From Clostridiales bacterium CCNA10 (GTDB lineage Bacteria; Bacillota; Clostridia; Oscillospirales; Oscillospiraceae), in the NCBI GenBank assembly GCA_003573975.1, contig AP018533.1, forward strand, positions 2,542,319-2,606,318: 64,000 nt of DNA, read 5' to 3'. Under the pieces are notes generated by a model. It saw only the letters and a program-made list of their open reading frames with translations. It searched no databases and was not told the DNA's origin. The first letter of the stretch is position 1. Every line of letters begins with the position of its first letter. Shown here piece after piece: positions 1 through 9,519 of the stretch. Both the position numbers and the translations under genes were made by a program.

Positions 1-680
1 CAATGTCAAATAAGATTGTCCGACAGACTGCATCAAAAGTCTGTTTCCGGTTATTGTGCTTTCCTTTTGGCTGTTCCGGTTTAGGGAGAGGGATACCCAG
101 TTCCTCCAACGCCCTTTTCCTGCTGGCGGGCACAGCTCTCCATACCGATTTTCACCAGTCAAATACATGGCGCTCATGGATGTGCGGAGTCCCTTCATCC
201 AGATGGAGCGCCCAGTCTAAAATGTGGATATGAGAACCGAAACGGTTTTTCAAATTCCTCATAAAATTCACTGACAATGAGCGCTAAAGTCTCCGGCGGA
301 ACGGATTCTTCCATAGTGCCGATCTGGTAGATGCTATTCTTCTGGACAGGTCTTGTTATTTTTCAAAAGATCATCCACAGTGCGATTGCGCTCAATTGTG
401 CCGGGTTTTCTCGTTCCGGGCGTTCTGAGCATTGACATGGTCCGGCATAATGCTCGTAGTAATACATCCGTTCAATTTCCTCAAAGCTGAAATCCGGCTG
501 CTCTGGGTTTTCCCGAAAGTCGTGGGTGGTAAAGCCCCGGTAACAGTCCCAGTACACATTTTGTCTGGCACGCTCAGCGTCAATGTGTTCGCTGTTTTCT
601 ACATCGAACCGACGGTCATTGTGCCGGGGATTGTAAGTGCCATGCTTCCCAGATCGTCCATTGTGTCTTGTTAATTTCAA
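1..680 (-). pseudogene. Decayed MobV-type plasmid recombination/mobilization gene, cut by the window edge
   Basis: The minus strand encodes recognisable pieces of a Pre/MobV relaxase in changing frames: RHNGRSGKHGTYNPRHNDRR near the start, then YWDCYRGFTT, NAQNARNEKTRHN, CPEESIYQIGTMEESVPPE-like text, and HLDEGTPHIHERHVFD, which holds the metal-binding histidines of the family. At least four frame changes separate the pieces, and the very first codons after the ATG near 680 (MFEINKT) are already out of frame with what follows. A strong AGGAGG ribosome binding site still precedes that ATG. Such proteins nick plasmid oriT and start transfer; this copy cannot be translated whole. The 3' part continues outside the window. 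Identification of the family is firm, the inactivity is seen directly. Confidence 0.85.
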
Positions 681-1105
681 ACATTTTTCCTCCTTCCTGC
701 AAAGATGTTCCGGGCTGGGGAGGGCGGCAAAGCCGCCAGACCTGCGAAGTTTTGCGTCAGGTAATACCCAGTACAAGTTGACGCAGGCATCAACTTTCCC
801 TGGGCAAGGCGTTTCACCCTTGACCCGATGAGGCTGGCTGCCCTCAACCCGCCAATGGGCGTTGCCCCTTGACCCCAGCAGTGCGCTGCCGCCCCTGCAC
901 CCCGGCACAAAGGGCTGGCTGCCCTCTGTACTCCCGCACCGGCGAAGCTGGCCTTCACCGCAGAAGCGGTTTTTGCCAGTTTCACCGGCTCCGTATCCGC
1001 ACATTTGCGCCCATAGGCGAGAAGTGGATACAGAATACGCCTGCGGAAATTGCCGATCAAAACAACGGGTGCAGACCCGATATTTTTTCGTAAATCGCCC
1101 TCATT
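681..1105. other. Gene-free stretch upstream of the MobV remnant
   Basis: No convincing reading frame is present on either strand. The stretch is GC-rich with several short inverted words, and frames that cross it have no ribosome binding site and no protein-like composition. A MobV origin of transfer would be expected upstream of the mob gene, but I could not recognise its consensus here. Confidence 0.5.
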
Positions 1106-1411
1106 TTAAGCGATTTTTTCTTCTGTCTGTATGACCTGAAAGCCATGCTCTTTTGCGTACTCCCTTGCAGCTGCCAGCCGTTCTTCGCTGTACGGCGGCA
1201 CCAGCCGGATCGAAAGTCGGGACTTGTCCAGTACATAGGTCACGCTACCTTCCGGCGTACTGCGTTCCAAGCGGCACAGCAGAGGGTACTTCCGGCTGAA
1301 ATCCTCCAGTCTGCGTTTCAAGCTGGCATTGAAGGTGTAGATACTGGCAATCGTCTCGCCCTCATTCCAGTTGATGATGGTTTCTTTTTCATATTTAGAC
1401 AGCTTCCTCAT
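1106..1411 (-). CDS. Small conserved mobile-element protein, unknown function
   Basis: About 101 residues starting MRKLSKYEKETIINWNEGE. This opening is shared by a family of small proteins commonly found in Firmicutes conjugative and mobilizable elements; no function is known to me. The start at 1411 is chosen because GAGGAGG lies 7 bases upstream; an earlier ATG at 1426 would make the RBS coding. No membrane segment, signal peptide or metal site is visible; the C-terminal half is charged and probably alpha/beta. It overlaps the upstream gene (1395-1688) by 17 bases, so the two are probably translationally coupled. Confidence 0.7.
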   Translation of the reverse strand: MRKLSKYEKETIINWNEGETIASIYTFNASLKRRLEDFSRKYPLLCRLERSTPEGSVTYVLDKSRLSIRLVPPYSEERLAAAREYAKEHGFQVIQTEEKIA

Positions 1412-1688
1412 ACAGTTCCTCCTCATAATCGGTGTTTGCTTTCAGCGCACGCAGACTGCGTCTAATCCGGCGGTATTCGTCCATCTCCATACGCAGATGA
1501 TGGTAAAAGGCTTCGTACCACCTTTCCTCTGTCTCTGTCTCAATTTTACGAGCAAGATGAAGCATCTGGCTTTTCGCCTCCGGGTCAACAGTCAATGCTG
1601 TCAGCCATTTCAGCCTTGTCACTGTGTTGTGATGGCTGGGGCAGGCGTAAGCGTAAAGAATTTTCTTTTCCTTCATATTCAGTTTCAT
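1395..1688 (-). CDS. Small hypothetical mobile-element protein
   Basis: A 97-residue, Arg- and Glu-rich, mostly helical protein beginning MKLNMKEKKILYAYACP. A GGAGG ribosome binding site sits at the right distance before the ATG. I do not recognise a domain. It is the first gene of a two-gene unit with the small protein at 1106-1411, transcribed away from the Xre regulator at 2030. Its place next to a decayed mob gene and a TnpV gene suggests it belongs to the same mobilizable segment. Confidence 0.6.
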   Translation of the reverse strand: MKLNMKEKKILYAYACPSHHNTVTRLKWLTALTVDPEAKSQMLHLARKIETETEERWYEAFYHHLRMEMDEYRRIRRSLRALKANTDYEEELYEEAV

Positions 1689-1966
1689 AATGATCTACCT
1701 CCATTCATTTGATGCGGTATGTTCCGCATCGTTTATTTTTCTGTCTGCCGGTCTGTCTGCAAAATATTCCTGCCCGGATTCTCTCCCAGCGTATTGTCCT
1801 CTTTGGTGCGCTCTTATCGTGGCGTCACTTCCCCGGAGGTCATCCTCCTTGCAGCCGGTCATTCATTTTTCAAGGTTCTATGTCTCCTGACAAGAACCAG
1901 TTTACCGAAAAAAGAGGGCTGCTCCCGTATGTCCAAGACGCAGGAAAAACACATGAAAACCGCATA

Positions 1967-1995
1967 TTTCCACGCTCTCGGAAATGTGCTATAAT
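1967..1995 (+). promoter_or_regulatory. Probable sigma-A promoter of the Xre-family regulator
   Basis: TTTCCA at 1967-1972 and a perfect TATAAT at 1990-1995 are separated by 17 bases, and lie about 35 bases upstream of the regulator's ATG. No other gene on this strand could use it. Confidence 0.6.
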
Positions 1996-2029
1996 GAAAA
2001 ACAAAAACCGTTGGCAAGGAGGTGCTTTG

Positions 2030-2878
2030 ATGTACACAAAACTGTCAATCCCGGAACGGCTCAAAGACCTGCGAGTGGTGGATAAGCACCTGACGCTGGA
2101 ACAGCTGGCAGAACAGACCGGCCTGTCTAAGTCGGCACTGGGGAAATATGAGAGCGATGACTACAAAGACATCAGCCCATTTGCGATTGCGACACTGGCA
2201 AAGTTTTACGGAGTGTCCACTGATTATCTGATGGGCGTGTCAGAAAATAAAAATCACCCAAACACGGAGCTTCAAGCTCTGCATCTGAGTGACGCTATGG
2301 TGGAACTTTTGAGCAGCGGAAAGATCAACAACCGCCTGCTTTGTGAACTGGCGACTCATCCAAATTTTTTGCGGCTGATGGTTGATATGGAAATCTTTAT
2401 TGACCAGATCGCTGATATGCGAGTGAACCAGATGAATCTGATTCTGGAAGCTACCCGGCAGACCATTCTTAAAGAACACGCACCCGGAGAAAATGATCTG
2501 TATATGCGGACGCTGGAATTGGGTCAGGTACAGGAGAACGATTTTTACAGTCATATCCTTCATGATGATCTGGACAGCATTGTCCGGGATATACGGGAAG
2601 CTCATTTGAAAGACAAGACCACAGCTGACCCACAGCCAACACTGGATGAGGTCAAAGAGAATTTTGAACAGGCCATACAGATGGGAAACGACACAGAAGC
2701 TATGATCCATGAGTTCTGTGATAAAATGCAGATTCCTTTTGAAAAAATTTCATCCGAGGACTTTTCGGCTTTTCTGCGGATACTGAGCCTGTCCAAACTG
2801 CTTAAAAACCCAAACAATATGCGGGGCAAAGCCAAGCCACAGCCGTATTATATGCCAAAAAAGAAAAAACGCAGGTAG
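2030..2878 (+). CDS. XRE-family helix-turn-helix transcriptional regulator
   Basis: 282 residues. Residues about 10-65 form a classic Cro/C1-type HTH (LTLEQLAEQTGLSKSALGKY, then FAIATLAKFYGVSTDYLMG). The remaining 200 residues are helical with no recognised enzymatic site and a basic tail (KKKKRR). It probably represses the mobilizable segment around it and its own promoter. The frame is open upstream to 1709, but AAGGAGG at 2016-2022 and the TATAAT just before it fix the start at 2030. It is divergent from the two small genes at 1106-1688 and convergent with the TnpV gene, with a shared terminator between. Confidence 0.85.
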   Translation: MYTKLSIPERLKDLRVVDKHLTLEQLAEQTGLSKSALGKYESDDYKDISPFAIATLAKFYGVSTDYLMGVSENKNHPNTELQALHLSDAMVELLSSGKINNRLLCELATHPNFLRLMVDMEIFIDQIADMRVNQMNLILEATRQTILKEHAPGENDLYMRTLELGQVQENDFYSHILHDDLDSIVRDIREAHLKDKTTADPQPTLDEVKENFEQAIQMGNDTEAMIHEFCDKMQIPFEKISSEDFSAFLRILSLSKLLKNPNNMRGKAKPQPYYMPKKKKRR

Positions 2879-2883
2879 CAAAA

Positions 2884-2920
2884 AGGCCATCCACTATAAA
2901 AGTGAATGGCCTCAGTTTTT
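2884..2920. terminator. Bidirectional rho-independent terminator
   Basis: An AGGCCAT...ATGGCCT hairpin with an ACT/AGT inner stem, a T-run to the right on the + strand and an A-run to the left, so it can serve both the Xre gene and the convergent TnpV gene. Confidence 0.75.
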
Positions 2921-2928
2921 CCACCTTC

Positions 2929-3983
<1,055 letters not shown>

Positions 3984-4018
3984 AGAGACAAATTGTCAAG
4001 GACTTTTTAATCAAATTC

Positions 4019-4059
4019 ACAAAAAAGGTGCCAGAAGCACCGTATGGCTCCTGACACCT
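4019..4059 (-). terminator. Rho-independent terminator at the end of element A
   Basis: On the minus strand a 13-bp stem (AGGTGTCAGGAGC with GCTTCTGGCACCT, two G-U pairs) is followed by six T. It lies just after the last gene of element A and before the virD4 junction. Confidence 0.8.
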
Positions 4060-4070
4060 CGTTTGATAGA

Positions 4071-4436
4071 TTACATTTTTCCGTTCAGCAGGTCTTTGCA
4101 GAGATACGCATAGTCTGGCAGCTGGTTGATATATGGCTCCCAGCGCCGCTTAATCTCGGCCAGTTCCAGCGGGTCGGCTTCTTCTATCGCGTGGTCGTTG
4201 CCTGTCATATACAGAACATCCATCGCAACATCATCCAGGCACTCATGACAGAGATCGGCGGCAGACTCTATCCTCCTTCCGGTATCAACATAAAGCGGGT
4301 TTAGGCCAATCGCCAGCCAGACAAAGCCTACTTTATCAGACCATAGCAGTTCAAAATTAGTGCTTTGTTGAAGATGCTCGGCAAACACCTTTCGTACCCG
4401 TTCAATCTCAGTTTTCTCTTTTTCTGTGTACAGCAT
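4071..4436 (-). CDS. Hypothetical protein at the end of element A
   Basis: About 121 residues starting MLYTEKEKTEIERVRKVF. I do not recognise a domain. The protein is acidic with a helical N-terminus, a WLAIGLNPLYVDTGRR stretch and two cysteines. AGGAGG lies 8 bases before the ATG at 4436; the ATG at 4442 would be too close to it. It is the last gene of element A, separated from TnpW by about 80 bases and followed by a terminator. Confidence 0.6.
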   Translation of the reverse strand: MLYTEKEKTEIERVRKVFAEHLQQSTNFELLWSDKVGFVWLAIGLNPLYVDTGRRIESAADLCHECLDDVAMDVLYMTGNDHAIEEADPLELAEIKRRWEPYINQLPDYAYLCKDLLNGKM

Positions 4437-4514
4437 TTTCATGTCCTCCTTGGCTAAAAGTTTTGGTGTGTACCATCATCAGTTTAACACAAGGCGGCTG
4501 GCTTTATCAGCCGG

Positions 4515-4706
4515 TCACATCTGCTGTATCTCGTTTTTGAGCATACGCTTGATTTTGTCGCTCATGGTTTCGGTGCTGGTCTGGCTGAAATGGACGCGCA
4601 CCTTGTAAGTGGTCTTGCCGATTTTCTTTACCAGCGCGGGGGCGTCCTCCGGCGCTCTGGTAGTGGTGGTGTCTGCGGTCTGCATGGTACGGGTTTCTTC
4701 GCTCAT
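4515..4706 (-). CDS. TnpW-like transposon-encoded protein
   Basis: 63 residues. The C-terminal half (KKIGKTTYKVRVHFSQTSTE followed by a charged helix) matches TnpW-type proteins of Tn4451-like elements; the N-terminal half is a low-complexity Thr/Ala-rich stretch. Function unknown. AAAGGAG precedes the ATG at 4706. Element B carries a related copy at 16250-16516 in the equivalent end position. Confidence 0.7.
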   Translation of the reverse strand: MSEETRTMQTADTTTTRAPEDAPALVKKIGKTTYKVRVHFSQTSTETMSDKIKRMLKNEIQQM

Positions 4707-4750
4707 GGCGCTCCTTTCTCCGGGCGGGGCTGCGCCGTCCGGCAAAACAA

Positions 4751-5614
4751 TTATTCGCTCTTACGGTTCACAATGTCTTTCGCCGCCTGTTTGGTGGCCC
4801 CGGCGTTTTCCTCCCGGAAGTTCTTCCCGGCAAAGAGGATCGGGGCGCACCGTTCCAGGATACGGTCATAGATGCGGGCGTGGGCCAGGTCGGGCGGGTT
4901 CTTGAGTTCAGCCAGCTTCAGGTTGGTGGTGATAATCATGGGCCTGCGGCTGCGGTAGCGGCTGTCAATGACGAAGAACATCTGCTCCATCGCATAGTCG
5001 GTACTGCGCTCCACCCCCAGATCGTCAATGATAAGCAGGTCGTACTCGTCAAAGCTGGCGATAAAGTCGGCCCTGTCCTCGGAGAACATCCCCGTCAGGC
5101 GGTTCAGGATGGTGGGAAAGTTCGTCATCAGCACCGGCACATCCCGGTCAAGCAGGGCGTTGGCGATGCAACCGGCGAAAAAGGACTTGCCGGTTCCCAC
5201 ATCCCCGAACAGCAGCAGACCGGTGTTGTTCTTATAAGCCTCCTTCCAGTTCTCCACATAGGCGCGGGCCTTGTCCATCAGGGGATTTTGGCCGTTGTCG
5301 TTGGCAAAGGTGTAGTCGTACAGATAGCGGTCTTGCAGGCCCTGGGCCTTCCGGCACTTGATACGCTCCATGCGGCGCTGCCGTTCCTCGGCGGCCTTGC
5401 GCTGTTCCTCGGCCTCCCGCTGGCACTGGCAGATACAGCGGGGCATGAAGTAGCCCGGTTTCCCAAAGCATGGCACAACAGTCTGCCTCTGGCCGCCGCA
5501 CTTCTTACAGTGAATGAGGCCGTCTGCCGGGTCTATGTACTCGTCCCCGGCCAGTTCCACACCGGCGGCTGCCTTGTCGATCAGCGCCCGGATTTCTGCG
5601 GTAATCTCAATCAT
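4751..5614 (-). CDS. DnaC/IstB-like ATP-binding helicase loader
   Basis: 287 residues. The N-terminal third has a CxxC...CxC metal-binding cluster (IHCKKCGG and RCICQCQ) and a charged helix; the rest is an AAA+ domain with Walker A GDVGTGKS (about residues 139-146), Walker B LLIIDDLG and sensor ITTN. Family members load the replicative helicase on phage or element DNA. It overlaps the replisome organizer gene upstream by 4 bases (ATGA), a coupled pair that suggests the excised element can replicate on its own. Cytoplasmic. Assignment is firm, the exact partner helicase is not known. Confidence 0.9.
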   Translation of the reverse strand: MIEITAEIRALIDKAAAGVELAGDEYIDPADGLIHCKKCGGQRQTVVPCFGKPGYFMPRCICQCQREAEEQRKAAEERQRRMERIKCRKAQGLQDRYLYDYTFANDNGQNPLMDKARAYVENWKEAYKNNTGLLLFGDVGTGKSFFAGCIANALLDRDVPVLMTNFPTILNRLTGMFSEDRADFIASFDEYDLLIIDDLGVERSTDYAMEQMFFVIDSRYRSRRPMIITTNLKLAELKNPPDLAHARIYDRILERCAPILFAGKNFREENAGATKQAAKDIVNRKSE

Positions 5615-6345
5615 ACGGTTTCATCCTCCTTTACGCTGTAATCCCGGTTGCGGGTGGGCGGGGCCGCCTTTTTCGCGTCCTCACCGGCCCAGCGCCGGAT
5701 GGTGGCGGCATGGCTCTGATACCGCTTGCCGGTAGAGGCCATGTACTCGGACAGCTTTTCGATGTACTGGCCCCATACCGTGGGAAAGCTGGCCTGCAAG
5801 TCTGCCAGTTCCTCGTCGGTCAGGAAAACATTCTGGTAACGGCCATAGGCGCGGGCGGGGCGTCCCTTCTCTATCTCTCTCTTTATCTCTATCTCTTTCT
5901 CTAACTCTATCTCTATCTCTGGTGGACGAATGTCGGACAAATGTCCGCCGTTTGTCCGGGGCGCAGAAAGAGCCTTGTTTTGGAGCCTCGCCGCCCGCTT
6001 TCGCTCGGCCTCGGTGGAGGACTGGCCGATCAGCAGTTCGATATTGCTCATGTAAAAAGTGCCGCTGTCCAGCACTTCCACAAGGCCCAGCTTCAGGAAG
6101 ATTTGCAAGGCCCTCTCCACAGTGCCAATCTGCTGGCGGGTGATGGTGGCGATCATCTGTGCCGTGTAGGGGATATTCTCGTCAAGCTGGAGCCGCCCGC
6201 CGTGTTTCAGCGATTTCAGATACAGCTTGAGCAGAATGTTGGAGTACAGCACACCGTCCTGCATACTTTCCAGCAGCACGATGGAGTCATCGTCAAAATA
6301 GTTTTCTTTGAGTTTCAGGTAGTAATATTTTCGATTGTCTGACAT
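5611..6345 (-). CDS. Phage-type replisome organizer protein
   Basis: 244 residues. Residues 1-110 match the phage replisome organizer N-terminal domain (KYYYLKLKENYFDDDSIVLL, then TRQQIGTVERALQIFLKLGL), a winged-helix DNA-binding unit for the element's replication origin. A low-complexity linker of alternating Glu and Ile/Lys (encoded by repeated CTCTAT on the + strand, 5878-5925) separates it from a C-terminal DnaD-like helical region. It is directly followed, with overlap, by the DnaC-like loader. The pair would open an origin and load helicase on the circular form of element A. Element B has no counterpart. Confidence 0.8.
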   Translation of the reverse strand: MSDNRKYYYLKLKENYFDDDSIVLLESMQDGVLYSNILLKLYLKSLKHGGRLQLDENIPYTAQMIATITRQQIGTVERALQIFLKLGLVEVLDSGTFYMSNIELLIGQSSTEAERKRAARLQNKALSAPRTNGGHLSDIRPPEIEIELEKEIEIKREIEKGRPARAYGRYQNVFLTDEELADLQASFPTVWGQYIEKLSEYMASTGKRYQSHAATIRRWAGEDAKKAAPPTRNRDYSVKEDETV

Positions 6346-6457
6346 GGGTTCCTCCTTGGGGTTATTTCAGGGGTCTATACGCCTTTAGAGGGCCGTTTTG
6401 GGGGCCAGAGGATAAATCTATCAGGCCCCCAGCGACACCCTCAAAAAAAGCCTTGAT

Positions 6458-6856
6458 TTACAAGGGGTTTTTGCCCTCTAATTGTCCACGCTGTACCCTC
6501 CTTCGGCGTTCGCACTCGGCCTTTTGCCGCCGGTGGACTTTCGGCGCACATTCCGGGCAGTATTTAGCCCGGTTGGAGCCGGGGGTGAACAGCGCCCCGC
6601 AGACGGCACACCGTTTGGCGTCCAAGTGGTGGAACAGGGCCGTTTCCAGTTCCCTGTCCAGCGGCAGCACCGCCGCCCGGAACCACCGGCACAACAGGGA
6701 GTAGGAAATGGACTGCACACAGACACATTCCTCCCCGTCGTCCAGCGCGATACAGTGGCCGCCGTCATAGTTGCAGCACTCATGTACCAGACGCCGCGCT
6801 CTGCGGTACTGGCGGTAGTCCATGACGGGGATGGGTTCAGGCTTGCTTTTCTTCAT
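6458..6856 (-). CDS. Cysteine-rich VLP-domain protein
   Basis: 132 residues. Contains HECCNYDGGHCIALDDG, CVCVQSISYS, the RAAVLP segment that gives the domain its name, and a C-terminal zinc-ribbon-like CAVCGALF...YCPEC motif followed by a basic tail. This small family is typical of Tn4451/Tn1549-type mobilizable elements and lies next to the MobQ relaxase; its role is unknown. The start at 6856 (MKKSKPEP) is preceded by a GGGAAGTG sequence and overlaps the preceding small gene by 20 bases. A second copy is in element B at 16601-17020. Confidence 0.8.
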   Translation of the reverse strand: MKKSKPEPIPVMDYRQYRRARRLVHECCNYDGGHCIALDDGEECVCVQSISYSLLCRWFRAAVLPLDRELETALFHHLDAKRCAVCGALFTPGSNRAKYCPECAPKVHRRQKAECERRRRVQRGQLEGKNPL

Positions 6857-7013
6857 GCTGGCACTTCCCACACCCGCCGCAGTTGCCGCAGCCCTGGCAG
6901 GCATGGGCCTCCGGCTCCGGGCCGGTGGGCGCGTCTGCCGGTTCCGGCTGCAAGAGGGCAAGGGGCAGACGGATGTTTAAGTGGATAGTAACGGGTAAAA
7001 TAATCTGCTTCAT
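6837..7013 (-). CDS. Small protein with Cys-rich tail
   Basis: 58 residues starting MKQIILPVTIHLNIRLPLAL, a short hydrophobic/beta N-terminus, then a Pro/Glu-rich linker and the tail CQGCGNCGGCGKC, which could bind a metal. GGAAGGAGATT is placed well before the ATG at 7013. It lies between relaxase and the VLP protein. No known function; the small size and clean RBS make it a plausible real gene. Confidence 0.6.
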   Translation of the reverse strand: MKQIILPVTIHLNIRLPLALLQPEPADAPTGPEPEAHACQGCGNCGGCGKCQHEEKQA

Positions 7014-7111
7014 AGGATAATCTCCTTCCATGAGTGAATGTTGACAGTTCTGCGTAAAGGGTGTCACGAAACATGACACCCCCGTGAGGGGTCGGCAAAA
7101 CGCCGTACCCT

Positions 7112-8635
7112 TTACCGTTCCGGCCCCCGGTCGCGGGGTTTGTCCTGTTCCTGCCGGGCCAGTTGGTCGGCGGCCTTGCGGAGCCGTTCCACGGCTTTCA
7201 GTTCCTCCCGCATGGCCTTCATGTCGATGCTGTCCACCTGCTTCTGGGCGGTTAGCAGGTCAATCTCGCGCCGCCACTCCTTCGGGGTGATTTCCTCGCC
7301 GCTGGCTTTCAGTTCTTTCAGATACCGGGCCGCCGCGTCATAGAGGATCAGTTCCCGGCTGTGGCGCTGCTCGAACAGTTCCCGCTTCTCCGGCTTTACC
7401 CTGGCAAGCTGCTTATGGACAGCCTTGTACTCGTTGTACTGCGCCCACATCTCCCCGCGCTCAGTGAGGACAGCGATCCGGCGTTCGGCCTTGACAATCC
7501 CTCGCCGCAGGTCATAGTAACGGGTGTTCATATCTGCGATTTTTTCATGGAGCTGCTGCATGGACTGGATGCCGTTTGCCTGCAAAAAGCTGAACAGGGC
7601 GGCGCTCTCCTGCAAAGCCCGGATTTTGCCGGTACGGGTGTCAGGCCGCTTGAGCTGCTGCTGGGCCTCCCACAAGTCCATCATGCTGGGCTGCTGGCCC
7701 TCCGGCTTCTCGGCCTCGGCCTTCGACCAGTTGTAAAGCCGGGTAATGCGGGCCTTGATTTCTTTCAGCAGCTTGTTGTCGGCGGCGATCTGCCGGTTGA
7801 CTTCTCCCTTGTCGGTACGGATGCCGCGCTTCTCCATCTGGCTGGCCGCTGGCCCCAGGTGGACAGAGGGGATTTTATCAATGCCCCGGCGCTTGTAGCT
7901 GCGGTGGTCTACCAGGGCGGGCTGACCGGCGGCCTCCAATGCCCGGTTGGTATAAGCCGCCCATGCCGCCCGCCAAATCTCCACATTCCCTTTGTCGTTC
8001 CAGTCTGTGGTGTCCTCCCGGTGGTTTTTCCAGCCGCCTCTCCCGTCCGGGATGCGCTGGCCGTTCTCGTCCAGGTCGTATGCCTTGCGGCACTTTGCGC
8101 CCCATGCGCCGTTTTCTTTTAAGGGCCGGATGGTCAGCATGATATGGACATGGGGGTTGCCGGTTCCCTTGTCATGGATGGCAAAGTCGGCGCACATCCC
8201 CTTATCCACAAAGTTGTCTTTCACATAGGCCCGGACAAGGGAAAGCTGCTGTTCCCTGGACAGTTCACGGGGCAGGGCCGCCTCGATCTCGCGGGCAAGC
8301 TGGCTGTCCCTGGCTTTCTCGATCTGCTCCACACTGTTCCAAAGGGTGGAGCGGTCTGCAAACTCTGGCGGAGCGTGGGCGGGCAGAATGATTTCCGCAT
8401 GGACAACGCCGCCTTTGCGGGTGTAATCGTGGGTCAGGCCGTCCCATTCATTCGTCAGCTTGGTTCCGCTTCGGTAGGCGGCTGCGGCAACAGCGGAACG
8501 GCCCTCGCTGCGCTTGATGATACTGACGGGGATATGGCAAAAATCTATGAGTATCGCATCCTTTCGGTGAGGGATATTCAGGCCGCAGGGGACGGGACAG
8601 CCGCTTGCGGATGTTCCGTGACCTGTGGCGCACAA
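7112..8635 (-). CDS. mobA: MobQ-family (MobA/MobL) relaxase of element A
   Basis: About 480 residues of homology. The N-terminal relaxase domain has RSAVAAAAYRSGTKL, DYTRKGGVVHAEI, LWNSVEQIEKARDSQLA and the HUH-type motif GNPHVHIMLTIRPL; the C-terminal half is a long charged coiled coil. It nicks the oriT at 8701-8729 and leads the strand through a helper's channel. The start is uncertain: recognisable homology begins at about 8548 (FCHIPVSIIKRSEGRS), where there is an ATA rather than a normal start; a TTG at 8635 is in frame, and the ATG at 8710 would lie inside oriT. The element B relaxase starts with TTG. Confidence 0.88.
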   Translation of the reverse strand: MCATGHGTSASGCPVPCGLNIPHRKDAILIDFCHIPVSIIKRSEGRSAVAAAAYRSGTKLTNEWDGLTHDYTRKGGVVHAEIILPAHAPPEFADRSTLWNSVEQIEKARDSQLAREIEAALPRELSREQQLSLVRAYVKDNFVDKGMCADFAIHDKGTGNPHVHIMLTIRPLKENGAWGAKCRKAYDLDENGQRIPDGRGGWKNHREDTTDWNDKGNVEIWRAAWAAYTNRALEAAGQPALVDHRSYKRRGIDKIPSVHLGPAASQMEKRGIRTDKGEVNRQIAADNKLLKEIKARITRLYNWSKAEAEKPEGQQPSMMDLWEAQQQLKRPDTRTGKIRALQESAALFSFLQANGIQSMQQLHEKIADMNTRYYDLRRGIVKAERRIAVLTERGEMWAQYNEYKAVHKQLARVKPEKRELFEQRHSRELILYDAAARYLKELKASGEEITPKEWRREIDLLTAQKQVDSIDMKAMREELKAVERLRKAADQLARQEQDKPRDRGPER

Positions 8636-8700
8636 GGGGTTTGGGGAGTGTAGCTCCCCATCGCGGACGAAGTACGCAACAGCCCCCGGCAGGGCGCACG

Positions 8701-8729
8701 ACACCGGCAACGGTGTATAAGTGCGCCCT
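8701..8729 (+). other. oriT: Origin of transfer of element A (IncQ/R1162-like nick region)
   Basis: An inverted repeat ACACCG/CGGTGT (8701-8716) is followed at 8718-8729 by TAAGTGCGCCCT. This is the conserved nick-region arrangement recognised by MobQ relaxases of the R1162/RSF1010 type. It lies directly upstream of the MobQ relaxase gene. Element B has the same arrangement at 19026-19061. Confidence 0.85.
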
Positions 8730-8743
8730 TGTAAACAAGGGAC

Positions 8744-9040
8744 TTACGGCTTGTCCCCGGATTTCGGCAGTTTTGCGGCCAGTTCCGCCGCCCCCGGAAG
8801 ATGGGACAGGGCAATCAGGAACGCCTTGACCTCTACGCCGGGAAGGGCGGGGGCCAGAGGAAAAACGCCCTCCAAAATGGCCCCGCGCTCAATCAGGCGG
8901 CGGGTGCGGGCCTTGCGTTCCTCGTTGCGCTGCTTGTTCTCCAAAATCTTCTGGCGGTTCTCAAGCTGCCGGATTTCCTTCAGGACTTCTTCGCGCTCGT
9001 CTTTTTTCTGTTTCGCTTGGGTGGTGCTGTCTTTGTGCAT
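8744..9040 (-). CDS. DUF3847-like mobilization-associated protein
   Basis: 98 residues. The first half is a coiled coil (REEVLKEIRQLENRQKILEN) with a basic stretch RKARTRRLIERGAILE; the second half ends in a helical AAELAAKLPKSG. Proteins of this type sit beside MobA/MobL relaxases and may be accessory relaxosome proteins; this is inference. AAAGGAG precedes the ATG. It starts inside the 3' end of the upstream sigma-like gene (61-base overlap) and ends 15 bases from the oriT nick region. Confidence 0.75.
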   Translation of the reverse strand: MHKDSTTQAKQKKDEREEVLKEIRQLENRQKILENKQRNEERKARTRRLIERGAILEGVFPLAPALPGVEVKAFLIALSHLPGAAELAAKLPKSGDKP

Positions 9041-9519
9041 ATCGCTTTCTCCTTTGGCGGCTTCATCCAGCCGCGCTTGATATAATATTTCTGTAACTTG
9101 ATAATGGCGTTGCGAACAGTGACAATGGCCGCTGATGTCGTAAAGCCTTCGGCCTCGGCAATCTCCTTAAACTGCTTGCCCTCCCAAAACCGGGCATGAA
9201 GGCAGCTTGCCTGCCGGGACGTCAGGGTGGCAAGGGCCTCCCGGAGCCGTTCCATCATCAGGGCGCGGGCGGCCTCCTGTTCTCGTTCCGTTTCCTTCTC
9301 CATCAGAATATCTTCCGGGGAAATGACCTGTTCCGGGAAATGGTTTTCTATGCCGGGGGATGCGTCCAGAGAGTAACAGTGATAGTGCTGCTTGGCGTCA
9401 TTTGCGTTCTCTGCGCGGCTTTCCTCCACAATGGTGTCTGCAACCTCGTCCGACACTTCCACAAAGGTGTCTTTCTTGCAAATCGGGTAGTAGTATTTTT
9501 TCAGGTTGATGGTTTTCAT
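8980..9519 (-). CDS. Sigma-70 region-4-like protein, copy 1 of a tandem set
   Basis: 179 residues from MKTINLKKYYYP. The N-terminus carries the block DTFVEVSDEVADTI shared with copies 2 and 3; a central acidic segment (SPEDILMEKETERE) is followed by a region-4-like HTH (LTSRQASCLHARFWEGKQFK, then EIAEAEGFTTSAAIVTVRNA) and a very basic tail. There is no visible sigma region 2, so it may be an anti-termination-, phage-type or HTH regulator rather than a true sigma factor. The ATG at 9519 overlaps the stop of copy 2 by 4 bases, so the genes are coupled. Confidence 0.75.
   Translation of the reverse strand: MKTINLKKYYYPICKKDTFVEVSDEVADTIVEESRAENANDAKQHYHCYSLDASPGIENHFPEQVISPEDILMEKETEREQEAARALMMERLREALATLTSRQASCLHARFWEGKQFKEIAEAEGFTTSAAIVTVRNAIIKLQKYYIKRGWMKPPKEKAICTKTAPPKRNRKKTSAKKS

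Noticed and set aside
363-1004. A 213-codon minus-strand frame covering the MobV start and the upstream gap
   Set aside because: Only its C-terminal third is MobV-like; the N-terminal part is translated non-coding DNA with no RBS.
5878-5925. CTCTAT-type repeats that look like a microsatellite or short repeat array
   Set aside because: They encode the Glu/Ile linker of the replisome organizer in frame; ordinary low-complexity coding sequence.
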